Source: CAVZBW01 sp963778465
Lineage (GTDB): Bacteria; Actinomycetota; Acidimicrobiia; Acidimicrobiales; RAAP-2
Reading direction: 5' to 3'
Assembly (NCBI GenBank): GCA_963778465.1
Contig: CAVZUK010000003.1
Span: 2,108,001 to 2,172,000, forward strand
DNA: 64,000 nt
Shown here: one piece after another, positions 44,945 through 54,310 of the stretch
Numbering within the stretch: the stretch's first letter is position 1
Layout: every line of letters begins with the position of its first letter
The notes under the pieces: generated by a model
What the model was told of the DNA's origin: nothing
The model's database searches: none
Seen by the model: the letters and a program-made list of their open reading frames with translations, nothing else
Position numbers and translations under genes: made by a program

Positions 44945-44983
44945 GACAAGGCCCCGGACCATGTCGGCAACCCGGGGCCTGTC
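44945..44983 (+). terminator. Second GACAAGGCCCCGG-type hairpin
   Basis: GACA(A)GGCCCCGG pairs with CCGGGGCCTGTC across a 14-nt loop and is followed by GTTCTTCC. The rest of 44743-45199 (about 450 bp) contains no gene I can support. Confidence 0.6.
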
Positions 44984-45233
44984 GTTCTTCCTCCCTCTGT
45001 GGCGGCGAAGGTTAGACCGCCTGCACATCGAGTGACGGAACGACCTCGGCGGTCACCCGGAAGGCTCTGTCAGCAGACGCAAGCTGCGCTGAGTGCGGCG
45101 GGGCAAGAACCCGGGTCCTTACCCGATTGGGAGCGCGAGCCAAAACCCCGCCGCAGGGTGTGAAGATACGCGAACAGGCCCCAGGCACGCTAGGGAACCT
45201 GACCCGCTTGTCCGGACAGGTTGGCTGACGTGA

Positions 45234-46103
45234 TCATGCCGCGAATTGGGCAGCGGTGTGAAGTGCTTCGAACTCCGCGGGGCTGAGATCGCCGATGGAG
45301 GTGTGCCGGCGGACGGGGTTGTAGAACGCCTCGATCCACTCGAAGATCGCCGACGCGAGTTGAGCCCTGGTCTCCCAGATCTGGCGGTCGAGGAGCTCGC
45401 GCTGCATGGTCGACCAGAACGACTCCATCATCGTGTTGTCGACCGACGAGGCCACCCGGCCCATGGAGCCGAGCAGGCCCGCCTCCCGCAGTCGGTGGCC
45501 GAAGATCCAACTCGTGTAGACGCTGCCCCTGTCGCTGTGAACAATGGCCCCGGGGTCCGGCTGGCGACGCCAGGTGGCCATCTGGAGGGCGTCGACGACG
45601 AGCTCGGAGCGGATGTGATCGGCGATCGACCAGCCGACGATGCGACGGCTGAAGACGTCGAGGACCGCACAGCAGTAGACCTTGCCCTCCCTCGTCGGGT
45701 GCTCGGTCACGTCGGTGCACCACAGCTGGTCGGGGGCCTCGGCGATGAACTTCCGCTGCACCAGGTCCTCGTGGACGGCGGGAGCGGGCCGGTGACGGCC
45801 CTTCCTGCGGTGGCAGATGCCCTGGATGCCGGCGGTCCGCATCAGCCGGGCCACACGCTTCTTCCCGATCCGATGTCCCCGACCGAGTTTCAGTTGGGCA
45901 TGGACCCTCGGCGCCCCATAGGTGGCCCGGGAGGCGGCATGGACGTCACGGATCTCGTCGAGGAGGTGAGCGTCGTCCCAGTCCCGCTCCGACGGCGGCC
46001 TCGACAGCCAGTCGTAGTAGCCAGAACGAGAGACCTCGAGCACCCGGCAGGCCACCGTGACGTCGATATCGCCACAGCTCAGTTCGTGGACCAGCCGGAA
46101 CAC
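45234..46103 (-). CDS. IS3-family transposase OrfB (DDE integrase core)
   Basis: 289 aa. HTH_21-like N-terminus (VLEVSRSGYYDWLSRPPSER), then the rve core with DDE residues: Asp in WCTDVTEHPT near 127, Asp in HSDRGSVYTSW near 190, Glu in MMESFWSTMQREL near 228. The C-terminal YNPVRRHTSIGDLSPAEFE is typical. GTG start overlaps the OrfA stop by one base. A -1 shift at CCAAAATAG would give the OrfAB transposase; the run of A is short for IS3. Confidence 0.93.
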   Translation of the reverse strand: MFRLVHELSCGDIDVTVACRVLEVSRSGYYDWLSRPPSERDWDDAHLLDEIRDVHAASRATYGAPRVHAQLKLGRGHRIGKKRVARLMRTAGIQGICHRRKGRHRPAPAVHEDLVQRKFIAEAPDQLWCTDVTEHPTREGKVYCCAVLDVFSRRIVGWSIADHIRSELVVDALQMATWRRQPDPGAIVHSDRGSVYTSWIFGHRLREAGLLGSMGRVASSVDNTMMESFWSTMQRELLDRQIWETRAQLASAIFEWIEAFYNPVRRHTSIGDLSPAEFEALHTAAQFAA

Positions 46104-46390
46104 TATTTTGGGAGGACGTTCTCCCGAGCGAAGAACGCCGAGGCCCGCTTGAGGATCTCGATCTCCATGTCTTTGACCCGGAGCTCCCGGCGGAGCCGCA
46201 CCAGCTCGGCCCGCTCGTCGGTGGAGAGACCTTCCTTCACGCCTTCGTCGACGTCGGCCTGGTGCAGCCAGTTGCGGAGGCAGGACTCGGAGATGCCGAG
46301 ATCGACCGCGATCTGGGCGATCGGCTTCTCTCTCAGCCGGGCGAGCACGACGGCGCGCTTACGGAACTCCGGCGGGTGCGGACGGGGCAT
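46103..46390 (-). CDS. IS3-family OrfA (HTH protein)
   Basis: 95 aa. Helix-turn-helix of the transposase_8 type: FRKRAVVLARLREKPIAQIA then LGISESCLRNWLHQAD, followed by the leucine-zipper-like ELVRLRRELRVKDMEIEILK and ending ARENVLPK. It binds the IS ends and supplies the N-terminus of the fused transposase. Confidence 0.93.
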   Translation of the reverse strand: MPRPHPPEFRKRAVVLARLREKPIAQIAVDLGISESCLRNWLHQADVDEGVKEGLSTDERAELVRLRRELRVKDMEIEILKRASAFFARENVLPK

Positions 46391-46446
46391 GGTGGACTCT
46401 CTGAGACGATTGTCGCCTCAGAATCGGTGTCCGGGCTACCGGGTCA

Positions 46447-46566
46447 GGCTCCCACCCACCCACAGAGCGGGTGCGCTACTCCTCGGACGGCGGCAAGCAG
46501 CGGGCGATGATTGTCAACGGGGTCGAGGTTCACGAATGCGGGGACTTCAGCGGCAACGGGACGTGA
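46447..46566 (+). pseudogene. 3' fragment of a gene cut by the IS
   Basis: The frame is open directly from the IS border and reads VRYSSDGGKQRAMIVNGVEV, then HECGDFSGNGT and a stop at 46566. It looks protein-like, but no start belongs to it; the 5' part is not found left of the IS, which agrees with the missing target duplication. Family not recognised. Confidence 0.5.
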
Positions 46567-47011
46567 GCCCCGGGATGCTCGTTACGGCTTCGAGGCTGGG
46601 CCACCCCTTCTCGTCTCTTCCTCGCACAGATGCCTGCTGAACCCGCCATCTGGGTCGAGCGGGCCAGTCCCGCAGCTGCCGCAGGCGTCACCACCATCTG
46701 GGAGGCGTTTCACCCAATGACCTCCAGGGGAGAATGGCCCTTCGCTTGGCGCTCGAGGATTCCAATCCACCGGCATTTCTGCCCTCCTTCTTAACGACAA
46801 AAGGCGCCCATCTGGGCGCCTGGAACACTCAGAATAGCAGGCATCGCGCCTCCGATGCGGCTTAGGGGATAACGGCTAGCGTCGCAGGCGATGAGCACCG
46901 AGCTGCTGCGGTCCTTCTTTGTCGAGCCGGGACGGTGTTTCCGTATGGGCCGGGACCCGATACCCGAGCGCCGGGGCCACACAGAGTAGCTCAGTGCGGC
47001 AAGGACGGCGG
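46567..47011. other. Gene-free stretch with a minus-strand terminator
   Basis: 445 bp without a supported gene. At 46802-46821 AGGCGCCC pairs with GGGCGCCT around ATCT; read on the minus strand it is followed by TTTTGTC, a classic intrinsic terminator for the secreted-protein transcript coming from the right. Confidence 0.6.
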
Positions 47012-47566
47012 TTAGGAGAAGTCCCCGATTTTCCCCTCGGGAGGAGGGCACCCGATGATCGAAGGGCAAGTGATTGTGATGGGAATGGTCACAAACGTTT
47101 TGAAGCCATCGCTCGATTCCACCCAGAAGGTTGCCTTCGCAGCACCGGCGGTGAAGTGCCAGTACTCGTTCTTGTCTTCCGGGAACGAGACTTTGAGAGT
47201 GTGCTCGTCCCCGTCACACGCCACGCCCTCTTCGTGCCTGACGAACTTGAGTCCTCCCCTAATCGTCTGTTCGACTTCGACGGTCAGCTTGCCCCCCGCC
47301 GGGCCGGTGTAGAAAGCGCCGACATGGCAGTAGTAGACGACATCCATGTCTAGGTTGCCGTAGTACCACAAGTTCGCGCTGTTGTTGACGACACTCACGC
47401 CCCCCCAGCAATCTCCAGTCCCCTGGCAAACCACCGCGAACACCGTGCCGTAAGCCGCACCAGACGGTGCCGCCAATGCCACGAGGGGCGTCGCGAGGCC
47501 TGCAAGTAGGGCCGCTAGAAGCCGCCGACGCTTTGGACTACGGGCCTTCCGCCCAATCAGAGCCAT
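47012..47566 (-). CDS. Secreted Cys-containing protein of the element
   Basis: 184 aa from the ATG at 47566, preceded by GAGGGG. Signal peptide: KRRRLLAALLAGLATPLVAL then cleavage near APSGAA. The mature part (~150 aa) is beta-rich with Cys in VVCQGTGDCWGG, YYCHVGAFYTGP, GVACDGDEH and ITCPSIIGCPPP, probably disulfide-bonded outside the cell. Not recognised. Its GC content looks lower than the chromosome's, so it is likely transferred cargo. Confidence 0.7.
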   Translation of the reverse strand: MALIGRKARSPKRRRLLAALLAGLATPLVALAAPSGAAYGTVFAVVCQGTGDCWGGVSVVNNSANLWYYGNLDMDVVYYCHVGAFYTGPAGGKLTVEVEQTIRGGLKFVRHEEGVACDGDEHTLKVSFPEDKNEYWHFTAGAAKATFWVESSDGFKTFVTIPITITCPSIIGCPPPEGKIGDFS

Positions 47567-47588
47567 CGCCGTCCCCTCTCTCCGTGGC

Positions 47589-47604
47589 GGCTGATTATAC
47601 AGCC
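47589..47604 (-). promoter_or_regulatory. -10 element inside an inverted repeat
   Basis: GGCTG-ATTATA-CAGCC: on the minus strand the centre reads TATAAT, 28 bp upstream of the secreted-protein ATG. The flanking 5-bp arms could be an operator. No convincing -35. The remaining 47605-47972 holds no gene I can support. Confidence 0.5.
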
Positions 47605-47972
47605 CCGGCTGGCCGACGAAGAAAGCGCGAGGAACCTTGGTCCCTCTTTTTGCCGCGGGACTCCGGCGCCCTCCAGAAGCCAAGGCTATGTGGAAGGTGT
47701 AGGCGACCGCGCCCAACCGCGAGCTGATGTGAACGAGAGTCCCAACGTCATTCACATCTTCGTTGCACAAAAAACGGAAGCCTTCGCTTTTCTCTCCCGA
47801 ATCGTTACGTCGGGTTCGGCACGGGCCGGAGCCTCATCCCGGCTCGCTGAACGCCCACCGTGGCGGAGTCGGCACCTGCCCAATCAGGTGTCGGCCACGC
47901 CCCCCCGGGCCGTACCAGCGGTCGCGGGGGCTCTATCTGTTCGGGGCACTATGCGCCTGCCCGAATTCGCTG

Positions 47973-49067
47973 TCAAGCGGCTTCAGGTGGCGGATCGTAG
48001 GCGTCTATGACACGTCGTAGATTCTCGATCTCGGCCGTCACGCGGTCGGGGACCACCCAGCCCGGGCCAAACTCGAGCGCGCCCGTACGCGCATTTGGGA
48101 GACGAGCGTTGATTTCGCCTCGCTCCCGGTCGACGTGCTCAGCTGTTCGTGCTCCACCCTCAGCCCTGATCGAAACGAAAACCCTGTCCTCGTTGGACTT
48201 TCTTCGTAGTGCTTCGACTAACGCATCGTCGTTCAGTGAATGGCCTAGAACGAAGACACGATCCGCTGCCGCTATACCGAGCTCAAGTTCGTGCTACATC
48301 GACTCGAGGATCGGCTGATCCGAATAGTTCTTGTTCTTGTCGGGAAGGAGCATCCCGGGCATTCCTCTTCCGGCGTCGTAGGCGCCAGTTGGGCCGTAAT
48401 CAAGGACTCGACGTTGTTCGTCTTGCGACCATCCAATCCGGCCATGCAGGTGAAGAACCGGTACAACCCGTTCGCTGGTACGGCCAATCAGGCCTTCGGG
48501 GTGGACCACGGGAGGGTTTCCCCACGTTGCTTCCTGCACGCCTGTCGCGACGCTGAAACTCATTTCTTCCAAGGCGAGCTCTATCGCAACGTCGTAGTTC
48601 GTTGTCGCAAAAGCGAACTGAGTCGCTGGAGTTCTGCGTAGTAGGGCGAGAAGAGGTCCATAAGCCATAGCTGGAGCCGGTCCAGTTACCCGATCTCGGC
48701 CGAACAGTTCGTACAGCGAACCAAAAACTGCAGATTCGACCTCATCTCCTACCGCTCGCGCTGGGGCGTACCATCCTTGAAAGGGGGCGGGGTCGGTGAA
48801 TTCCTTAGCGCCTAGCAGCTGCAGGTCCTCCAACTGTGGAAGAACGCGCCGCCAAGCCAAGAAGCGCCCAAGCATTTCTTCGAACAGCTGTCCGCTTTCG
48901 TTGCGCGCTAGGCCAAGCACTTCAGGGAGCCTGTGGTGTATGCGTTCGAGACGGCCCACCAGATCGTCCATCCAGTCGGGCATCAATGGCATGGGATCGC
49001 CGCCGTTGTTGAGGTTTCGACTCGCGCCAGCGCCGACAATGATGAGCGAGAGGTCTTTGCCATCCAC
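47973..49067 (-). pseudogene. SIR2-like (sirtuin-fold) protein interrupted by an in-frame amber codon
   Basis: The ATG at 49067 starts LSLIIVGAGASRNLNNGG, the NAD-binding GAGxS loop. FAFATTNYDVAIELAL near 152 and VLHLHGRIGW near 203 are the sirtuin Asn/Asp and His positions. Codon 258 is TAG (48296-48294), directly after PILESM; the same frame then continues without further stops HELELGIAAADRVFVLGHSL, NDDALVEALRRK and on to a TGA at 47973. That tail is the expected SIR2-family C-terminus, so one base change (for example TGG to TAG) splits a 364-codon gene. Related single SIR2-like proteins occur in defence islands as NADases; here that is inference. Confidence 0.8.
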
Positions 49068-49087
49068 GCGCTCCCGGGGCTCCTCTC

Positions 49088-49105
49088 TGTCAACGCGATG
49101 TCAAC
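49088..49105. promoter_or_regulatory. Arm-type integrase sites, right end
   Basis: TGTCAACGCgaTGTCAAC, matching 40418-40435 in orientation and 11-bp period; 20 bp upstream of the SIR2-like start and about 120 bp from the right core. Confidence 0.7.
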
Positions 49106-49226
49106 GGATGTCCGCCAACCGGCCCCAATCTGGACTTATCTAGGCCCCACGAGGGTAGCGCAGCATCCTTGCGCTGACCTGCGAAGACTTCTCTAGGCCT
49201 CTGCCAACCCCATGAGCCGTGCCGGA

Positions 49227-49250
49227 TGGACGATCAGGAGGCGGGCCACG
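49227..49250. repeat. Right attachment core
   Basis: The second copy of the 24-bp core. To its right, on the minus strand, GGAG (49256-49253) sits 3 nt before the equivalent GTG. This is presumably the original leader of the flavodoxin-like gene. Confidence 0.85.
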
Positions 49251-49317
49251 GGCTCCAGTATCCCAATCCGGTGTCTGCGAGAATCGGACGACGCATCAAG
49301 GGGAAGAAGGGGAGACG

Positions 49318-49764
49318 ATGCCAAGGCGGGATCTGATCGAAGTGCCCTCCGGGGACCAGCCCGAAGACCCGAGCCGGGGGGACTGGCTGCTGGAGCACCT
49401 TGCCTCGATCCTCGACGAGGTCGAGACCGAGGGCGCCGAGATCTGGGTGTCCATCGTGCTGCTGGTCGGCGGGACGATGATCACGGGGCTCGCCGGCAAC
49501 GCCCAATCGTGGATGGCCCTCCAGGTGGACGCCCTGCGGCAATCGGCATCCGGTGACGAGGAGGGCCTGGCCTTTCTCGGGCGTTGGGCAGCCGGGCTCG
49601 ACGAGACGCGCGCCGAGCTCCAGGAGTCCGGGCCGACGTTTCCCGTGGACTACTTGCACCTCCGAAACGTGTCGGTCGTCCACGCCGCCGGGGTGTCCAA
49701 CCTGGCGTTCCTGCGGGTGCGCCTCGATCAGGTCGAGGCGTGGCACCTCGGCCGTCCCACCTGA
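49318..49764 (+). CDS. Conserved-looking protein of unknown function
   Basis: 148 aa from the ATG at 49318 (AGGGGAGACG upstream). Mixed composition: an acidic N-terminal helix (WLLEHLASILDEVETEGAEI) is followed by a beta/hydrophobic run (WVSIVLLVGGTMITGLAGNA), then helical and beta segments ending RVRLDQVEAWHLG. Not recognised. First gene right of the element, and head of a possible operon with the CMD-like and SHOCT genes. Confidence 0.65.
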   Translation: MPRRDLIEVPSGDQPEDPSRGDWLLEHLASILDEVETEGAEIWVSIVLLVGGTMITGLAGNAQSWMALQVDALRQSASGDEEGLAFLGRWAAGLDETRAELQESGPTFPVDYLHLRNVSVVHAAGVSNLAFLRVRLDQVEAWHLGRPT

Positions 49765-49908
49765 CCCGCCCAGCTGATAGGGCACTCGGAAACCACTAGC
49801 GTACGGGCGGGCGCGCAGAGGAGCGTGCCACACCCGCGGGCGGGCCTGCCGCGGGTGCCGAGGAGGAGCGCGGCGCCCGATGGGGCGTCGTGGAGAGGAG
49901 AGGGGAAC

Positions 49909-50250
49909 ATGGCGGACCAAGGCGCTGCATCGGATCTCATCAGGGGGGTGGCCACCCACGACACCTCGGTCTTGGAGGGCCTGCTCATGGCCCGGCTCGA
50001 CAACATGGAGGCGTCGGGGCTCGATCCCCGTACCTATTCGTTGGTGAACGTTGCGTCGCTGATCGCGCTGGACGCCGCGCCGGCGTCGTACGTGTGGCAG
50101 ATCGGCTTGGCGCTCGAGTCGGGCGTCAGCCCCGAGGAGATCCTGGGCGTCCTCGTCGCGGTCAACCCCATCGTCGGCAACGCAAGGACCGTTGCCGCCG
50201 CGGCCGAGATTGCGCTGGGCCTCGGGATCGAGCTGGACGAGGAGGGCTGA
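49909..50250 (+). CDS. Carboxymuconolactone-decarboxylase-like (CMD/AhpD fold) protein
   Basis: 113 aa from the ATG at 49909, with GAGAGGAGAGGGG upstream. All-helical CMD pattern: LDPRTYSLVNVASLIALDAA, then IGLALESGVSPEEILGVLVA and NPIVGNARTVAAAAEIALGL. The CxxC of AhpD is absent (no Cys at all), so it is not a peroxidase of that type; the role is open. Two bp upstream of the SHOCT gene. Confidence 0.75.
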   Translation: MADQGAASDLIRGVATHDTSVLEGLLMARLDNMEASGLDPRTYSLVNVASLIALDAAPASYVWQIGLALESGVSPEEILGVLVAVNPIVGNARTVAAAAEIALGLGIELDEEG

Positions 50251-50252
50251 GC

Positions 50253-50534
50253 ATGCCGTTCGTTCGACGACGTCCCCTTCTCCGGGCAGCCGCGGTCGGT
50301 GGTGTGGCGTACATGGGGGCCAAGGCGGGCACCAAGAAGGCTGAGGCGCAGGCGCAGGCGCAGACGGACCAGCAGCAACCTCCGCCGCAGCCGGCCCCTC
50401 CACCGCAGGCGAGCGCGGCGACCGATGCGGCCTCCGATCGCATCTCCCAGCTGAAGCAGCTCGCCGATCTCAAGGCGTCGGGAGCGCTCACCGACGAGGA
50501 GTTCGACCGGGAGAAGCAGCGGATCCTGGGCTGA
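50253..50534 (+). CDS. SHOCT-domain protein
   Basis: 93 aa. A short hydrophobic N-terminus (PLLRAAAVGGVAYMGAKAG), a Gln/Pro/Ala linker, then a C-terminal SHOCT motif: DRISQLKQLADLKASGALTD and EEFDREKQRILG. SHOCT domains mediate oligomerisation or membrane association in many proteins. Co-transcribed with the CMD-like gene. Confidence 0.82.
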   Translation: MPFVRRRPLLRAAAVGGVAYMGAKAGTKKAEAQAQAQTDQQQPPPQPAPPPQASAATDAASDRISQLKQLADLKASGALTDEEFDREKQRILG

Positions 50535-50572
50535 TCCGCCCCATTTCGAGCACCCAGACCGAAAGCGCCAGA

Positions 50573-52408
<1,836 letters not shown>

Positions 52409-52430
52409 GCCAGACCTCTCGGCCCACTCC

Positions 52431-52478
52431 GTCACTCCTCCGGATCGCCCGGGTCACTCCTCCGGGTCACTCCTCCGG
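52431..52478. repeat. Three copies of GTCACTCCTCCGG
   Basis: At 52431, 52453 and 52466. The last copy contains the stop codon and final codons (PEE-stop) of the radical SAM gene, so the tail end of that gene has been duplicated outward twice. Confidence 0.75.
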
Positions 52479-53447
52479 GTCGCTCGCGAGGCGCTCGGCG
52501 CGCTCGGCAAGGCGGCTCTTCACCTTGGCGATGGTGACGTGCTGCTCGGAGGCGGCCAGGTAGGACGTGCGGTAACGGCTGCGGTAGCTCGGGACGAGGT
52601 CCGGACGCTCCCGCTCGAGCCACGCCATGAAGTGCTGCCGCACGCCGGGCCGGAGGTGGAGGGGCACGCCACCGATCGAGACCGCTCCCGCCTCGGCGCA
52701 CGCGTCGACCACCTCGTGGACCTGGGCGTCGGAGTCGGAGATGCCCGGAATGAGCGGCGCGACCAGGACCCCGGTCGGGATGCCCGCGTCGTTGAGGCGG
52801 CGGACGGCCTCGACGCGCCGGCGGGGATGGGGGGTCCCCGGCTCCGTCGAGCGCCACACCTCCTCGTCCAGGGTGCCGATCGAGAGGCTGCAGCGAACCG
52901 AGGTGCGCTCCGCAGCCCTGCTCAGCAGGTCGAGATCCCGCAGGATGAGCGTCGACTTGGTCAGGATCGAAAACGGGTTGCCGGCCTCGCCCAGGGTCTG
53001 GACGATCCCACGGGTCAGGTGGTACTTCCCCTCAGCCGCCTGGTAGGGGTCGGTGTTCGTCCCCATGGCGATGTGCTCCCCCTGCCACCGGCGGGAGCGA
53101 AGCTCGGCCTGCAGCCGCTCGACCGCATTGACCTTGACCACGATCTTGCGCTCGAAGTCCTCGCCGATCCCGAGGCCCAGGTACTCGTGGGTCGGCCGCG
53201 CAAAGCAGTACACGCAGGCGTGCGAACACCCCCGGTAGGCGTTGATGGTGAAGCGGAAGGACATCTTGGAGCTCGGCGGGACGGCGTTGATGATCTGCTT
53301 GGCCTGGACGTGGATGAACTCGAGGCCGCGGTACTCCCCGATACCGACGTGGCGCTCCACCAGCTCCTCGATCGGGAACAGGGTCGGCTGGCCACCGTCG
53401 TCGTCGGCCAGCTTCCAGCGGAAGCCCTGGGAGGCGCGTCCGGCCAT
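52467..53447 (-). CDS. Radical SAM protein, Rv2578c-like (SPL-related)
   Basis: 326 aa. The [4Fe-4S]-SAM motif CxxxCxxC is GCSHACVYCFARP near residue 76. Downstream are HIAMGTNTDPYQAAEGKYHL and PFSILTKSTLILRDLDLL, typical of the spore-photoproduct-lyase-like group. The N-terminal FIHVQAKQIINAVPPSSKM is conserved in the actinobacterial family. A perfect LexA-type box lies 16 bp upstream of the start, which implies DNA-damage induction and fits a repair-related role. Exact reaction unknown. Confidence 0.9.
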   Translation of the reverse strand: MAGRASQGFRWKLADDDGGQPTLFPIEELVERHVGIGEYRGLEFIHVQAKQIINAVPPSSKMSFRFTINAYRGCSHACVYCFARPTHEYLGLGIGEDFERKIVVKVNAVERLQAELRSRRWQGEHIAMGTNTDPYQAAEGKYHLTRGIVQTLGEAGNPFSILTKSTLILRDLDLLSRAAERTSVRCSLSIGTLDEEVWRSTEPGTPHPRRRVEAVRRLNDAGIPTGVLVAPLIPGISDSDAQVHEVVDACAEAGAVSIGGVPLHLRPGVRQHFMAWLERERPDLVPSYRSRYRTSYLAASEQHVTIAKVKSRLAERAERLASDPEE

Positions 53448-53462
53448 CGCCCACCCATGCTA

Positions 53463-53476
53463 CGAACATATGTTCG
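53463..53476. promoter_or_regulatory. LexA (SOS) box
   Basis: CGAACATATGTTCG, a perfect 14-bp palindrome matching the actinobacterial/Gram-positive consensus CGAACnnnnGTTCG. Located between the divergent radical SAM and DedA genes, nearest to the former (16 bp). Confidence 0.85.
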
Positions 53477-53537
53477 CTACGTCCAGCCGCTCCGAAGGCC
53501 CGTAGGCGGGCAGGCCGGCTGCTAGAAATGGCCCCCG

Positions 53538-54254
53538 ATGGAGCACTTTCTCGTCAACTGGGGCTACGCGGCGCTCTTCGTCGCCACCTTCGTGGCGTCC
53601 ATGGGGATTCCGGTGGGCTCCGAGATCGCCCTCGCCTACGGCGGGGTCCTGGCGAGCGGTTCCGTGGCGAGCGCCGGCCACCATTTCAGCCTGGCGGGGG
53701 TGATCCTGGTCGCCCTGGCCGGGGAGGTGGCGGGGTCGATGGCGGGGTACGGCATCGGCTACTTCGGCGGCCGGACCCTGGTCGATCGTGTCGGCAAGTA
53801 CATCCTGCTCAGCCATCAAGACCTCGACCGGGCGGAGGGCTGGTTCGACCGCCACGGGGGGATCGCCGCCTTCGTCGGACGCCTGATCCCGTTGGCACGG
53901 TCCTTCATCTCCTTTGCCGCGGGCCTGGCGGAGATGCGGGTGCTGGCGTTCTTCGTCGCGACCACCGCCGCGAGCGCCATCTTCGTGGCCACGTTGGTGA
54001 GCATCGGCTACAGCCTCGGGTCGAGCTGGCAGTCCGCCGTGCACAAGTTCAACGTCGTCGGCTACGTGGCGGCGGCGCTGATCGTGCTGGCCATCGTCCT
54101 CGCGTTTGCTCACCGCATCCGCCAGGTCCGGGGACATTCGAGGGTGCATGGCGCGCACTCCCCTGCCGCCCGACAGCAGGCGAGCCGGCAGCAGGCTGGG
54201 GGATCGCAGGCCAGCGATGTCGGTTACGAGGGCAAGCCGGGACAGCCCGGCTGA
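53538..54254 (+). CDS. DedA-family membrane protein
   Basis: 238 aa. The signature FVGRLIPLARSFISFAAGLA lies near residue 114, after the re-entrant GEVAGSMAGYGIGYFGG near 57. About five membrane segments and a polar C-terminal tail rich in Gln/Ser. DedA proteins flip phospholipids or polyprenyl phosphates across the membrane. It shares the intergenic region with the SOS-box gene. Confidence 0.92.
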   Translation: MEHFLVNWGYAALFVATFVASMGIPVGSEIALAYGGVLASGSVASAGHHFSLAGVILVALAGEVAGSMAGYGIGYFGGRTLVDRVGKYILLSHQDLDRAEGWFDRHGGIAAFVGRLIPLARSFISFAAGLAEMRVLAFFVATTAASAIFVATLVSIGYSLGSSWQSAVHKFNVVGYVAAALIVLAIVLAFAHRIRQVRGHSRVHGAHSPAARQQASRQQAGGSQASDVGYEGKPGQPG

Positions 54255-54310
54255 GCGGATCCGGCCTCGCCTCGGGTGGCCGGGCGGCTCGCGCCCTCGA
54301 AGGGCCGGCG

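Larger units (their letters stand above)
45200..46446 (-). mobile_element. IS3-family insertion sequence, 1.25 kb
   Basis: Ends TGACCCGcTtGtCCGGACA (left) and, read inward from the right, TGACCCGgTaGcCCGGACA: 16 of 19 match, starting TG and ending CA as in IS3. It carries orfA and orfB on the minus strand. The flanking trinucleotides (ACC and GGC) are not a target duplication, suggesting deletion or recombination after insertion. Confidence 0.85.
40339..49250. mobile_element. Integrated site-specific element, about 8.9 kb
   Basis: Bounded by a perfect 24-bp direct repeat (40339-40362 and 49227-49250) with a tyrosine integrase at the left end and matching arm-type sites inside each end. It holds int, a helix-turn-helix-like gene, XRE repressor, xis, small genes, WhiB, an IS3 copy, a secreted protein and a SIR2-like gene. 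No replication, transfer or virion gene is seen. It resembles a phage satellite or a decayed integrative element. GC is visibly lower at the right end (47.0-49.1 kb) than in flanking DNA. Confidence 0.85.

Noticed and set aside
43896..44983. Repeated hairpins as a CRISPR array
   Set aside because: Spacing is irregular (about 390, 460 and 200 bp), units are palindromic terminators, and no cas gene exists.
47690..48556. Plus-strand frames opposite the SIR2-like gene
   Set aside because: No domain; the minus strand has sirtuin motifs on both sides of the amber codon in one frame.
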